This document shows, in pieces, positions 8,289 through 17,188 of a DNA stretch of 64,000 bases (within the stretch, counting starts at the first letter, position 1; each line of letters begins with the position of its first letter). The notes beneath the pieces were generated by a model. It made no database searches and was not told the DNA's origin. It was given only the letters and a program-made list of their open reading frames with translations. This DNA is from an uncultured Pseudomonadota bacterium. Its GTDB lineage: Bacteria > Pseudomonadota > Gammaproteobacteria > Burkholderiales > SG8-39. The stretch spans positions 124,001 through 188,000 of the forward strand of contig CAIXPL010000037.1 in assembly GCA_903921325.1 (NCBI GenBank), written 5' to 3'. The position numbers and the translations under genes were made by a program.

Positions 8289-9191
8289 TCAGGCCGCCTC
8301 GATCAGACCGTAATCGGGCATGTTGGTGGGGCGTTCGCCATCCCACACATCAGTTGTTCGGTAGCTCTTGTCGAGCATGCGCGGCTGGCGTGCACCGTGC
8401 TCGGGGAACTCCTCCATGCCAAAGGTGTACTCAAGCGTAAACCCGTCGGGGTCGGCAAAGTACTGAAATACACTGCCCGAGGCCATGTGGCGACCCGGCG
8501 TCGGCGCCACCGTGATGCCGGCCTTTTTCAATCGATTGCGTCCGAACATCAGATCATCGAGGGAACGTACCGTGAACGCGATGTGGAAGAACGCGGCTTT
8601 GGGTGCTTCAATGATCGCGAATGAATGGTGATAGGGATTCGGGAAACAGCGCATGAAGGCGAAATAAGGCTCGCCGCTCGATTCATGACGAAAATCCGAG
8701 ACACGGAAATTCATCACGTTGCGATAGAACTCCACACTCTTCTTGAATTCCGGCACTTTCACGACGGCGTGGCTCAGATGGCTCAGGTCGGCCGGGTGCG
8801 GCAGAAATTTCTGTGGCCGTGACACCATGCCTGAGAACAGTTCGAACGGCACGCCGTTCGGATCACGAAACCGCAGGGCGCTACCCATGCGCAGGCGCCC
8901 GCACTCGGCGTCACTTACCCGCTCGAACGCGACACCGGCGTCGGTCAACACCTGTTCTGCTACTCCTATCTGACTGGGATCTTCCAGCTCATAGGCAATG
9001 CGCTTCAGGCTCGGCGTGGCGGCCTGGACGAGCAGGATGTTGTGATGGTCAGCATTGCATGACATGAAGGCTTGCTTGCCTTCGTCGAGTTCGACAAGGT
9101 CAAGACCCGCATGGTCCCGATAAAACGCGACCGAGCGTTCCAGGTTCGATACATTGAGTGCTACATACCCCAGCTTTTTGTGCCGAATCAT
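8289..9191 (-). CDS. Extradiol ring-cleavage dioxygenase, two-domain VOC type (BphC-like)
   Basis: A 300-residue type I extradiol dioxygenase with two VOC modules (about residues 5-130 and 138-265). The Fe(II) ligands of the catalytic C-terminal module are visible: His in SHLSHAVVKV, His in FFHIAFTV and Glu in FTLEYTF. Such enzymes cleave catechol-like rings next to the hydroxyl groups. ATG 9191 is followed by the typical LGYVALNVSNLERSVAFYRD beta-alpha-beta opening. It is downstream of the Pht5-like gene with a 15-base gap, in one minus-strand unit. The exact catecholic substrate is unknown. Confidence 0.9.
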   Translation of the reverse strand: MIRHKKLGYVALNVSNLERSVAFYRDHAGLDLVELDEGKQAFMSCNADHHNILLVQAATPSLKRIAYELEDPSQIGVAEQVLTDAGVAFERVSDAECGRLRMGSALRFRDPNGVPFELFSGMVSRPQKFLPHPADLSHLSHAVVKVPEFKKSVEFYRNVMNFRVSDFRHESSGEPYFAFMRCFPNPYHHSFAIIEAPKAAFFHIAFTVRSLDDLMFGRNRLKKAGITVAPTPGRHMASGSVFQYFADPDGFTLEYTFGMEEFPEHGARQPRMLDKSYRTTDVWDGERPTNMPDYGLIEAA

Positions 9192-9206
9192 CGGAATGTC
9201 TCCTTA

Positions 9207-10130
9207 TCAACCGATTGGATGAAATACCCGGTCGATGTCGACCGATTTCACAAAGCCCTGCTCGATGGCAAGTGCACAAAACGCCCGGATGGTCGCCTGA
9301 TTGCGCTGCCAGCCATAGTGGTTCCAGCCCTCGCCCAGGGTGCTGTTGATGTCATCGAATTGCATGTCGGCAAGCGGCAGATACTGCGCGACATGATGGC
9401 CGACCTCATGATCACCGTATGCGAGGGCGGCGGAGAACAGGGCAAGCACCGCCTGGTCCAGTCCGGAGTGGGCAGCGAGCCACTCGCGCTTCACCGCGAG
9501 CACGTGGGTGATCGGGATGATGCCGGTGCGCCGGGTCAACGCCAGGGTTTCCTCGATCGGCTTACGTGCCAGATAGCGCAGACCTTTCAGGTCATCGGGC
9601 CGGCGTGCAAAGATGAAGCAATCGGCCTCGCCATTGCGCAACAGCTCGGAGGGCTTGCGACCGACCAGCGACCAATCAAAGTGGAAGGTGTCTGGATAGG
9701 GCATGCCATCGATCCGGTCACGCGCGAGCGGGCACCAGGTGACCGCATTGGCCGCCACACCATACTGCTGCAACGTCCAGCGGTGCCATAGAGCGGCGGT
9801 AACCCAGAACTGCGGCACCGCGATCCTGCGGCCCGCAAGTGAGCCGTGATCATCCAATGGCGCATCGGCACGGCAGAACGCGTACTGCGACACCAGCTTT
9901 TTGGCAAAGACCGGAAAGGCGACAAAGCGATTGTCGGTCTCGCAAATCTTCAGATACGTGGCCAGTGAGAATTCACCGGCATCGAAATCGCCGGCGATGG
10001 TGCGCAGCGTGCATTCATCGATGGTGCGGGTGACGGTCACGTCATAGGTCAACTCAGGCACGCCCACTGCCGCGTTGATGAGGGGCAGGGTGTGCAGGTA
10101 TTGAGTTGTGCCGATTTTCAGATGGGCCAC
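9207..10130 (-). CDS. Pht5-like protein (4,5-dihydroxyphthalate decarboxylase / periplasmic-binding fold family)
   Basis: This 307-residue protein has the type 2 periplasmic-binding fold but no signal peptide, and the segment DAGEFSLATYL matches the 4,5-dihydroxyphthalate decarboxylase (Pht5/OphC) family, which is often mis-annotated as an ABC solute receptor. His-rich patches (EVGHHVAQYL, WNHYGWQRN) could hold active-site residues. The start is GTG 10130 with GGAG eight bases upstream. It is paired with the extradiol dioxygenase and lies divergent from a ring-hydroxylating oxygenase, which supports a decarboxylase of an aromatic (di)carboxylic acid intermediate. Activity is inferred; a cytoplasmic ligand-binding protein is the alternative. 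Confidence 0.75.
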   Translation of the reverse strand: MAHLKIGTTQYLHTLPLINAAVGVPELTYDVTVTRTIDECTLRTIAGDFDAGEFSLATYLKICETDNRFVAFPVFAKKLVSQYAFCRADAPLDDHGSLAGRRIAVPQFWVTAALWHRWTLQQYGVAANAVTWCPLARDRIDGMPYPDTFHFDWSLVGRKPSELLRNGEADCFIFARRPDDLKGLRYLARKPIEETLALTRRTGIIPITHVLAVKREWLAAHSGLDQAVLALFSAALAYGDHEVGHHVAQYLPLADMQFDDINSTLGEGWNHYGWQRNQATIRAFCALAIEQGFVKSVDIDRVFHPIG

Positions 10131-10345
10131 GTGTTGCTCTCCAGAATAGGCGGCCTTGCCACGATGGGTCCGGTGGCCCGGTGTGGGTGCGATAAGGACC
10201 AGACAGGGGGCAGATGAGTCGAACCCCGAAGCACTAGTTTAACAAGTCTGTCATTGCCCGCGGCGCCCGCCGCGCGCATTGACATTGATACGCATCGCAT
10301 GCTCTGATCAGACGCAAGAAACCGCGAGCAAGAAAGGATCACACG
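10131..10345. other. Divergent intergenic region of the aromatic island
   Basis: 215 bases separate the divergent Pht5-like and ring-hydroxylating oxygenase genes, and should carry promoters for both arms. A candidate plus-strand promoter is listed separately. No transcription-factor site could be assigned, and no regulator gene is adjacent. Confidence 0.6.
10279..10308 (+). promoter_or_regulatory. Candidate sigma70-type promoter for the ring-hydroxylating oxygenase
   Basis: TTGACA at 10279-10284 is a perfect -35 hexamer, followed after 18 bases by TCTGAT (four of six matches to TATAAT). Transcription would start near 10315, leaving a short leader with AAAGGA just before ATG 10346. Spacing is one base longer than ideal and the -10 is weak, so this is tentative. 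Confidence 0.35.
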
Positions 10346-11641
10346 ATGAGTGAACGCACGATGGTCATCAACGACCCGGAGGGCTTTGATTTTCGGGTCA
10401 ATCGGGCAGCCTTGGTCGATCCGGCAGTCCTTGAGCGCGAGCGCGAGCGCATCTTCGATCGTTGCTGGATCTATGTCGGGCACGAATCCGAAGTGCGCGC
10501 GGCCGGCGATTTTTGTACTCGTACGATTTGCGGTCGTCCTCTGATCCTGTGCCGCGACGATGAAATGCGGGTGCGAGTGTTTCTGAACAGTTGCCGCCAT
10601 CGCGGCGCCATTGTCTGTCGCGAAGCTCAGGGCAATGCCACGCATTTTTCCTGCTTCTACCACGGCTGGACTTATGACCGCGCGGGGTGCCTTGACGGTG
10701 TGCCGGGCCAGTCCGCCTATCCCGATTCGTTTGACCGCAACCGCTTCCCGCTACTGGAGCCGGCCCATGTGGCGAGTTATCAGGAGTTTGTGTTCATCTG
10801 CTTTGATCCCGGCGCCATGCCACTTGAGGAGTACCTGGCGGGTGCTTGCGAGTACATCGACTTGATCGTCGATCAGTCACCCAGCGGCCGCATGGAAGTG
10901 ATCCGCGGGGCGCAGGAATACGACATCGAAGCCAACTGGAAGCTGCTCGTTGAGAACAGTTTCGATGACTATCACCTGCTCACCACGCATTCGACCTGGC
11001 TCGACTATTTACGTCATTCGGGTGTGGAAATGAAGCGTCCCGAGCGCGGTCATCTGCTGCCGGCGCACGGGGTGGGCCGTGCCCTGGGTAACGGCCATGC
11101 GGTAGTCGACAATGTGAATTTTCGTGGCCGTCCGGTGGCCAAGTGGATACCGATTTATGGCGCGGCGGCGCGGCCGGAAATCGAACGCATCCGTGATGAA
11201 CTGGTCGAGCGCCTGGGCGAGCAGCGTGCTGCGCGCGTGGCCGATACCAATCGCAATCTGGTGGTCTTCCCCAATCTGGTGCTGAACGATGGCTCCTCGG
11301 TGACCATCCGCACATTTCAACCCCTGAGCGCATCGCGCATGCAGGTGCGCGCCTGGGCGTTGGGGCCGGTAGAAGAATCGGCGCAAGCGCGTGCCATTCG
11401 CCTCGATAGTTTTCTGACCTTCTACGGGCCGGGCGGCTTTGCCACGCCCGATGACATCGAGGCCCTTGAGATGGTGCAAATGGGACTTGGCACGTGGCGC
11501 GAAATCCCCTGGTCGGTGATGACGCGGGGCATGGCCAAAGAGGGCGAGCAGTTGAACACCGATGAATTGCATCTGCGCGCGTTCTGGCTGGAATGGGAAC
11601 GGCGCATGCAGACTGAACCGGCAGCGAGGCAAGGCGTATGA
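10346..11641 (+). CDS. Aromatic ring-hydroxylating dioxygenase, large (alpha) subunit
   Basis: A 431-residue Rieske non-heme iron oxygenase alpha subunit. The Rieske [2Fe-2S] ligands are CRHRG and CFYHGW (about residues 83-85 and 103-106). The mononuclear iron site appears as ENSFDDYHLLTTHSTW (about 201-216), with two His; the third ligand is a downstream Asp. These enzymes add both atoms of O2 to an aromatic ring to give a cis-dihydrodiol, or demethylate/hydroxylate, using electrons from a ferredoxin/reductase pair. No reductase or ferredoxin gene is nearby, so electrons must come from elsewhere. ATG 10346 has AAAGGA upstream. The TGA overlaps the beta-subunit ATG. Confidence 0.95.
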   Translation: MSERTMVINDPEGFDFRVNRAALVDPAVLERERERIFDRCWIYVGHESEVRAAGDFCTRTICGRPLILCRDDEMRVRVFLNSCRHRGAIVCREAQGNATHFSCFYHGWTYDRAGCLDGVPGQSAYPDSFDRNRFPLLEPAHVASYQEFVFICFDPGAMPLEEYLAGACEYIDLIVDQSPSGRMEVIRGAQEYDIEANWKLLVENSFDDYHLLTTHSTWLDYLRHSGVEMKRPERGHLLPAHGVGRALGNGHAVVDNVNFRGRPVAKWIPIYGAAARPEIERIRDELVERLGEQRAARVADTNRNLVVFPNLVLNDGSSVTIRTFQPLSASRMQVRAWALGPVEESAQARAIRLDSFLTFYGPGGFATPDDIEALEMVQMGLGTWREIPWSVMTRGMAKEGEQLNTDELHLRAFWLEWERRMQTEPAARQGV

Positions 11642-12288
11642 GTACGGTAATGGGCTCGAGCAATCCGGCGGGTAACCTGTCGAGTGCAGGTAGTAACGTA
11701 ACAGGCGTGCGCGCTCAAGTTGACCTGGCAGGCGGCGCCCAAGGCCGGGTCGCACTGGACGCTGGCAACGCGGGTGCGCACAACCAGCCGGCCTTTATCA
11801 GCCGGGCGGCGGCTGAAGATTTTCTCTATACCGAGGCGGCCCTGCTCGACGACTGGCGCCTGGATGACTGGCTTACCCTGCTCACCGAGGACGCCTGCTA
11901 TTGGGTGCCGCCCAATGACACGCCCGAGGCCGAGCCGACCACGACGCTTTTTACGATCGCTGATGACATCCGCCGCATTCGCGCCCGGGTGACCCGGCTG
12001 AAGGATAAAGCGGCGCACGCCGAGTATCCCCATTCGCGCACGCGTCGCCTGATCACCAATGTGCGCGTATTTGCCGCCGAACCATCGCCCGCGGGTGAAC
12101 CGCAGGCTCGGGTGGAAGCAAACTTTGTGGTCTATCGCTATCGCCGCGAAGAGCGTATCCGCGAGTATGTCGGGTGCTACCGGCATACTTTGCGGCTGTG
12201 CGCCGACGGGCCACGCATCGCACGGCGCATTGCTGTACTCGACGCGCTGGAGCTGGCGAGCCTCGGATCGGTGAGCTTTATTCTTTAG
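11638..12288 (+). CDS. Aromatic ring-hydroxylating dioxygenase, small (beta) subunit
   Basis: The beta subunit of the preceding oxygenase, with a cone-shaped NTF2-like fold: AEDFLYTEAALLDDWRLDDWLTLLTEDACYWVP and a conserved SRTRRLITNV. It is 216 residues; family members are usually near 165-180. The excess is a Gly/Ala/Asn-rich N-terminal stretch of about 50 residues before FISRAAAEDFL. ATG 11638 overlaps the alpha stop as ATGA, which favours this start through coupling, but a downstream start is possible. The beta subunit is structural and helps set substrate range. Its TAG shares bases with the stop codon of the convergent class II aldolase gene. Confidence 0.9.
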   Translation: MSTVMGSSNPAGNLSSAGSNVTGVRAQVDLAGGAQGRVALDAGNAGAHNQPAFISRAAAEDFLYTEAALLDDWRLDDWLTLLTEDACYWVPPNDTPEAEPTTTLFTIADDIRRIRARVTRLKDKAAHAEYPHSRTRRLITNVRVFAAEPSPAGEPQARVEANFVVYRYRREERIREYVGCYRHTLRLCADGPRIARRIAVLDALELASLGSVSFIL

Positions 12289-12986
12289 ACCTTGCTCAAC
12301 CCCTTGGCGCGCCACAACTGCCACGAGCGCTGGTAGTCCTGGCGCACGAGCGATGCCTTCACTTCGCCATCGCTCAGATAGGTAATCTCGCCACCGGGGC
12401 CAGCCAGGGTCATTGCCTGCGATTGCAGACGCGCATTCATCTCCAGATAGATGCTGCGCCCCACCACCACCGGAATGTTCTCGGCGACGACAACGGCACC
12501 GTGACCGCGCATCAGCGCGCAGGGCTTGTTGCCGAGCGTCTTCGCCAGGGCCGCACCCAGATAGGTGTCGCTCACCAGCAGGTCGGTGTCGGTGCGCGAG
12601 TCGCGAATTTCGAACACCGGCACACCGAAGCCGACAAAGCCGGACATGTGATAGACCGGGCGCATCGGCTGCTGCGTGATGCCAAACGGTATCACCGACG
12701 GTGAGTGGTTATGCACCACCGCATTGACCTCGGGCCGGGTCTTGTAGATCTCGCCATGAATATAGCGCTCGGTGTACATCGGGCGCCCACGCTGATCGAT
12801 CGGGTTGCTGTCCAGATCGAACTCCATCAGATCGGCCTCGGTGACCAGTTCCGGCGCGAGTGATCGCGCAATCCAGTAGCGATTCGGATTTTTCTCGCAG
12901 CGCACGCTGACGTGACCATAGCCATCGATCACGCCGTGCTCAGCCAGAATTCGGTTGGCTGCAACCAGGTCTTCTAACAGGCTCAT
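12285..12986 (-). CDS. Class II aldolase/adducin family protein, possible aromatic acid decarboxylase
   Basis: A 233-residue class II aldolase-fold protein. The zinc ligands are visible as VHNHSPSV (about residues 91-98) and RGHGAVVV (about 160-167), with a conserved HGEIYKTRPEVNAVVHNH context. Besides fuculose- and ribulose-phosphate aldolases the family includes 3,4-dihydroxyphthalate 2-decarboxylase of phthalate degraders, a better fit to this neighbourhood than sugar metabolism. ATG 12986 has GAGGAG upstream; the longer frame to 13070 lacks support. The substrate is inferred only. It converges on the beta-subunit gene with overlapping stop codons, leaving no room for a terminator. Confidence 0.85.
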   Translation of the reverse strand: MSLLEDLVAANRILAEHGVIDGYGHVSVRCEKNPNRYWIARSLAPELVTEADLMEFDLDSNPIDQRGRPMYTERYIHGEIYKTRPEVNAVVHNHSPSVIPFGITQQPMRPVYHMSGFVGFGVPVFEIRDSRTDTDLLVSDTYLGAALAKTLGNKPCALMRGHGAVVVAENIPVVVGRSIYLEMNARLQSQAMTLAGPGGEITYLSDGEVKASLVRQDYQRSWQLWRAKGLSKV

Positions 12987-13147
12987 GACAACTCCTCTTG
13001 TGATTGTGAGCGAAATGCCGGGCCGCGCCCGGCCAATGGTATGCGGTTCTCTCTGTCCTGCCCTGCCCACCAGCGCATGAATCGCATCGGGTGTTTAAAG
13101 TCCTCTATCGCGGTTTACAAAACAGTCAGTGCAGAGGTCTATCCCCT

Positions 13148-14185
13148 CTATGAGTCAGGCACCAATATCGGTTTGAGCGCTTCGCCACGCAGGATCAGAT
13201 TGAACCCCTCAACCGCTTCGTCCAGCGGCAATATGTGGCTCGCAATTGGCCGCAGATCGACGCGGCCATCGAGAATGAGTTGGGTGGCGACTGGCCAGGT
13301 GTCCCAGATGCGCCGCCCGTGAATGTTGATCATGGTCGGACACTTGAGCAACCAGAACGTGAAATCGACCGCGATCGCGCTGGGTGGCGCACCGACCAGG
13401 CGGAAATCGCCGCCTTTGCACAGACTCTCGAATACCGCGCGAAATCCCGCTTCGGTGCCCGAGTACTCAATACCGACATCGACTCCCAGCCCGCCACTCA
13501 GATCACGCGCGACATGCACCAGATCTTCGCTGGCCGGATTGACCACACGATCGGCGCCCAGCCGCGCGGCCATCGCCAGGCGCAGCGGATTCGGATCGCA
13601 GGCGATGATCTGTCGCGCGCCGAGCGCGCGTGCCGCGGCAATATTCATGAGGCCGATCGGTCCGCAGCCGTTGACAAGCACGATCTGCCCGCTCACCCCT
13701 GAACCGGCCAGACTGGCATGAACCGCAATGCCAAAAGGCTCCAGCATCGCTGCAATCTCATGCGGTAGTTGCGGCGGGTTGACCCAGGCGATCTGCGCCG
13801 GCACCACCAGCCACGGCGCGAAGCCACCGTCGATGTCGACACCGGGGTAGCGCGTGTTCTCACACAAATGCGCACGACCGCGCAGGCAGGTCGGGCAATG
13901 GCCGCAATAGATGTGACTCTCAAGGCTGACACGATCGCCGCATTTAACCCGCGTGACGCCCGCGCCGATCTGGTCCACTTCGCCACTCACCTCGTGGCCC
14001 AGCACGCGTGGCACGCGCACGCGCCGCGCCATGCGCGGCGCCCACCGATAAATCTGCATGTCGGTGCCGCAAATGCCGGCGGCGGCCACGCGCACGCGAA
14101 TTTCACCCGGACCGCTCGTCGGTGGGTCGATGTCACGCAACCCGATGCCACCTTCCTCGGCAGCGATCTTGCACAAGGCGAGCAT
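13148..14185 (-). CDS. Zinc-dependent medium-chain dehydrogenase, threonine/sorbitol dehydrogenase-like
   Basis: A complete 345-residue MDR enzyme. The catalytic zinc site is GICGTD (Cys about 39) and GHEVSGEV (about 63-70); the structural zinc lobe is CGHCPTCLRGRAHLC (about 94-108); the NAD-binding turn is GCGPIGLMN. Overall it most resembles L-threonine 3-dehydrogenase and related polyol dehydrogenases. In this island it could oxidise an alcohol or dihydrodiol intermediate, but that is inference. It ends 161 bases before the aldolase start (a gap with no recognised feature) and lies 9 bases after the TAXI receptor gene on the same strand. Confidence 0.9.
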   Translation of the reverse strand: MLALCKIAAEEGGIGLRDIDPPTSGPGEIRVRVAAAGICGTDMQIYRWAPRMARRVRVPRVLGHEVSGEVDQIGAGVTRVKCGDRVSLESHIYCGHCPTCLRGRAHLCENTRYPGVDIDGGFAPWLVVPAQIAWVNPPQLPHEIAAMLEPFGIAVHASLAGSGVSGQIVLVNGCGPIGLMNIAAARALGARQIIACDPNPLRLAMAARLGADRVVNPASEDLVHVARDLSGGLGVDVGIEYSGTEAGFRAVFESLCKGGDFRLVGAPPSAIAVDFTFWLLKCPTMINIHGRRIWDTWPVATQLILDGRVDLRPIASHILPLDEAVEGFNLILRGEALKPILVPDS

Positions 14186-14194
14186 GGTGGAGGT

Positions 14195-15163
14195 CTAGTT
14201 TTTGATCAGGCCGATTTCGCGGTAGAACCGGGTGGCGCCCGGGTGCGGCGGTACACCCTGCACCGGTTTGGCCATATTGGCTGGATTGAACAAGGCGAAA
14301 GGTGGAAACGTTGCAACCAGATCCGCCTTGCCCTCGTACAGCGCGCGCGCTGTGCGGTAGACGGTATCTTCGGCCACCTTGGCGTTGGCGACCATCACCA
14401 TGTCAAAGGCAATGAGTTGCGTCGGTTTGGAGATGCCATCGAGCGCTGGTGCCGGATTCACGGTGATCACATACGATCCGGGGAGGATGACCTGGGTGCC
14501 TTGCAGTGCCTCGGCGCTGGTTTCCACTTCGATCACTCGCAAGCCGCCCACACTGGCCGATGCTTCCTTGACTGCAGCAGACCCCAGCGCAAAGAACAAC
14601 ACATCGACCTTGCCACTCTTGAAGTCATCGGCCGCGCGAGTGACATTCGGCGCCGGCACCCGGATCACATCCGTCCATTTCAGTCCGCCATTGGCGAGGT
14701 GCGCTTCGATAATTCGGGCGATGGTCTTTTGCGCATTGAAGCCGCTCGATAAGCGCTTGCCTTTCAGATCGGCGATGCGATGAATGTTCGAGTCCGCACG
14801 CACGTGCATTGCGACCCGGTAGGGCAGCAGGTTGGCCACATGGCGCATGGTGGATTTCGCGCCAAGGCCTTCGTATTCGCCGGTGCCGGTGGCAAAGAAC
14901 GTGGCATCGAAGGAGTTCGATACATTGAAGTCGGCCGCGCCGCTATCGACTTCTTCAAAGCCGGTGCCGGCCTGGGCCTGGACGATGGCGCGCAGCTTGG
15001 CCCGTTCGACCAGCACCTTTGCAATCGCCGAACCGGCTGAATTCGAAAATGACCCGGCTGGCGTGGTGACGATGCCGACGGTTTGTGCCATTGCGGCGCT
15101 TGCGAACAACGCAGCCGCAAGTCCGCAGCTCACCCGGTTTATGATTCGTTTGTGTGCGCGCAT
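14195..15163 (-). CDS. TAXI-family TRAP transporter solute receptor
   Basis: A 322-residue periplasmic binding protein. From ATG 15163 the product has a basic start, a hydrophobic core and the cleavage-like ASAAMAQ (about residue 26), then the TAXI-type sequence VGIVTTPAGSFSNSAGSAIAKVL. A longer in-frame start at 15199 would bury the signal peptide. TAXI receptors deliver organic acids to TRAP permeases of the fused 4TM-12TM type, and exactly such a permease is divergent 66 bases away. The likely cargo is the aromatic or organic acid degraded by the island. Confidence 0.92.
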   Translation of the reverse strand: MRAHKRIINRVSCGLAAALFASAAMAQTVGIVTTPAGSFSNSAGSAIAKVLVERAKLRAIVQAQAGTGFEEVDSGAADFNVSNSFDATFFATGTGEYEGLGAKSTMRHVANLLPYRVAMHVRADSNIHRIADLKGKRLSSGFNAQKTIARIIEAHLANGGLKWTDVIRVPAPNVTRAADDFKSGKVDVLFFALGSAAVKEASASVGGLRVIEVETSAEALQGTQVILPGSYVITVNPAPALDGISKPTQLIAFDMVMVANAKVAEDTVYRTARALYEGKADLVATFPPFALFNPANMAKPVQGVPPHPGATRFYREIGLIKN

Positions 15164-15229
15164 GGCAGGTGGTCTCCGCGATTGGTTTATCACCGGCATT
15201 GTAGACGAGCAAGCGATGGAGACGGACCC

Positions 15230-17188
15230 GTGCAGACTTTGAAAAACTTTTTGGCGATCGCGCTGAGCGTACTGGCGGTGGCGGTTTCGGCTGATTTATT
15301 CCGGCTGGTCGGTCAGTGGACGGCGAGCCATGGGGGCGATGGTCCCATCGCGCAAGCCGTGGTGGCCATTGGCTCAGCCTACACCGAACAGTATCTCGCG
15401 GCGCTTGTGGCGATTGCGCTGCCCTTGCTGTTCCTGCACATACCGGCCAGCGGCGAGCGCGGCGTGAAGCGAATCGTCCCCTGGTATGACCTGTTCGCCG
15501 CGGTGCTGGGATTTCTGTGTGCGGCCTATGTTGCCGTGCGATTTCCAGCGCTGTCAGAACTGGTCTCACGGCGGCCGCTTGACGGACTGATCGTGGCCGC
15601 GGTTCTGATCATCCTGTTTCTCGAGGGGTTGCGCAGAACGACGGGCAACTCGCTCTTCTATACATCGATCGTTTTCATGGTGCTTGCACTATTCGGGGCA
15701 AACCTGCCCGGTGAGCTGGCGGCACGTTCCATCCCGCTCGATCGGCTGAGCTATTACCTGGTGTGGGATTCCACCGCCAGTCTGGGCATCACCATGAAAA
15801 TCGTGGCGACGGTGGTGGTGGTGTATGTCCTGTTCGGTCAGATCCTGTTCAAGGCCGGCGGGTCGGCCTTTTTCACCGGCGTGGCGATGGCGCTGATGGG
15901 CCGCTATCGTGGCGGGCCGGCGAAGATTGCGATTGTCGGCTCCTCACTGTTCGGTTCCATCTCCGGCAACATCGTGAGTAATGTGATGACGGTGGGTACC
16001 GTCACCATCCCGTTGATGGTGCGCGCCGGATTCAAGCCGCATCTCGCCGCCGCGATCGAAGCTTGCGCATCGACCGCCGGTCAGATCACTCCGCCGGTGA
16101 TGGGCATCGCCGCATTCATCATGGCTGAATTTCTACAGGTGCCGTTCTATGAGGTGGCACTGGCGGCCCTGATTCCGGCGCTATTGTTCTATATCGCTTT
16201 GTTCGTGCAGGTCGATCTCGAAGCCGCGCGCAGCGGTATCCAGCGCATGCCCGAAGAAGAAATACCGCGCCTGGGCACGGTATTGCGGCGCGGCTGGTTC
16301 TTTGTGCTGCCCTTTGTGGTGCTCATTTATGTGCTGTTCTGGCAGGGGTGGGAGCCTGAGGCGGCGGGGTTGCTTGCCATTGCGGTGACCCTTGTCATTG
16401 CCCTTGCCTGGCCCTTTGAAGGTAAGCGCATCACCTGGGCCGAATTTCTTGGAATGCTGCGCGACACCGGCCTGTCGGTGCTCGACCTCATCATGATCGG
16501 CGCGGCCTCGGGGATCATGATCGGCGCGCTGAATTATTCCGGAATTGGCTTCACCCTCACCATCGTGTTGCTGCAGCTGGCCGGAGGCAGTCTGATTGCG
16601 CTGCTGATCCTGTCGGCAATCGTCAACATCATCCTTGGGCTGGGCCTGCCCACGGTCGGGGTGTACATCCTGCTCGCGACCCTGGTTGCACCGGCGCTGG
16701 TGAAAATGGGTATCGCGCCGATGGCAGCGCACATGTTCATCATGTACTACGGCAGTCTGTCGATGATCTCGCCACCGGTGGCGATTGCTGCCTTTGCTGC
16801 GGCCAATCTGGCCGGCGCCGATCACAACAAGGCCGGTTGGGCGGCGATGGCGTTTGGCTGGACAATCTTTGTGATTCCATTCCTGTTCGTGTTCTCACCC
16901 GGGCTGCTCGCCAATGCGAGCCTGGCGGTGATTGCGATCGACAGCCTGGCGGCGGTCGTTGGTATCTGGATGATTTCGGCCTCGATCATGGGTTTTTCGG
17001 TTCGCCCGCTCGCCGTGGGCGCGCGGGTCGCCTATGGCGTGGCCGGTGTCATGGTGTTCCTGCCCTCAGTCATTGCCGGGCCGGGACGCTGGATCAACAT
17101 GGCGGGATTGCTGCTCGCCATCGGTCTCTACGTGCGTGATCGCGCGCTGGCCGGGCGACCGATCGCGCTACTGTCCCGCCGCAGCTGA
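15230..17188 (+). CDS. TRAP transporter permease, fused 4TM/12TM (TAXI type)
   Basis: A 652-residue polytopic protein in which the small DctQ-like and large DctM-like TRAP subunits are fused, as usual for partners of TAXI receptors. About sixteen or more hydrophobic segments are seen, and the DctM core signatures GSSLFGSISGNIVSNV and ACASTAGQITPPVMGIAAFIM are intact. TRAP systems import organic acids using a sodium gradient. The start is GTG 15230 with GGAGA about 8 bases before it; the frame extends upstream to 15083 but that part overlaps the divergent receptor. The 3' end overlaps the convergent unknown gene by 21 bases. Confidence 0.93.
   Translation: MQTLKNFLAIALSVLAVAVSADLFRLVGQWTASHGGDGPIAQAVVAIGSAYTEQYLAALVAIALPLLFLHIPASGERGVKRIVPWYDLFAAVLGFLCAAYVAVRFPALSELVSRRPLDGLIVAAVLIILFLEGLRRTTGNSLFYTSIVFMVLALFGANLPGELAARSIPLDRLSYYLVWDSTASLGITMKIVATVVVVYVLFGQILFKAGGSAFFTGVAMALMGRYRGGPAKIAIVGSSLFGSISGNIVSNVMTVGTVTIPLMVRAGFKPHLAAAIEACASTAGQITPPVMGIAAFIMAEFLQVPFYEVALAALIPALLFYIALFVQVDLEAARSGIQRMPEEEIPRLGTVLRRGWFFVLPFVVLIYVLFWQGWEPEAAGLLAIAVTLVIALAWPFEGKRITWAEFLGMLRDTGLSVLDLIMIGAASGIMIGALNYSGIGFTLTIVLLQLAGGSLIALLILSAIVNIILGLGLPTVGVYILLATLVAPALVKMGIAPMAAHMFIMYYGSLSMISPPVAIAAFAAANLAGADHNKAGWAAMAFGWTIFVIPFLFVFSPGLLANASLAVIAIDSLAAVVGIWMISASIMGFSVRPLAVGARVAYGVAGVMVFLPSVIAGPGRWINMAGLLLAIGLYVRDRALAGRPIALLSRRS

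Noticed and set aside
10286-10299. Possible FNR half-site TTGATACGCATCGC upstream of the ring-hydroxylating oxygenase
   Set aside because: Only the first half matches; the second half differs at two of five positions and there is no reason to expect FNR control.
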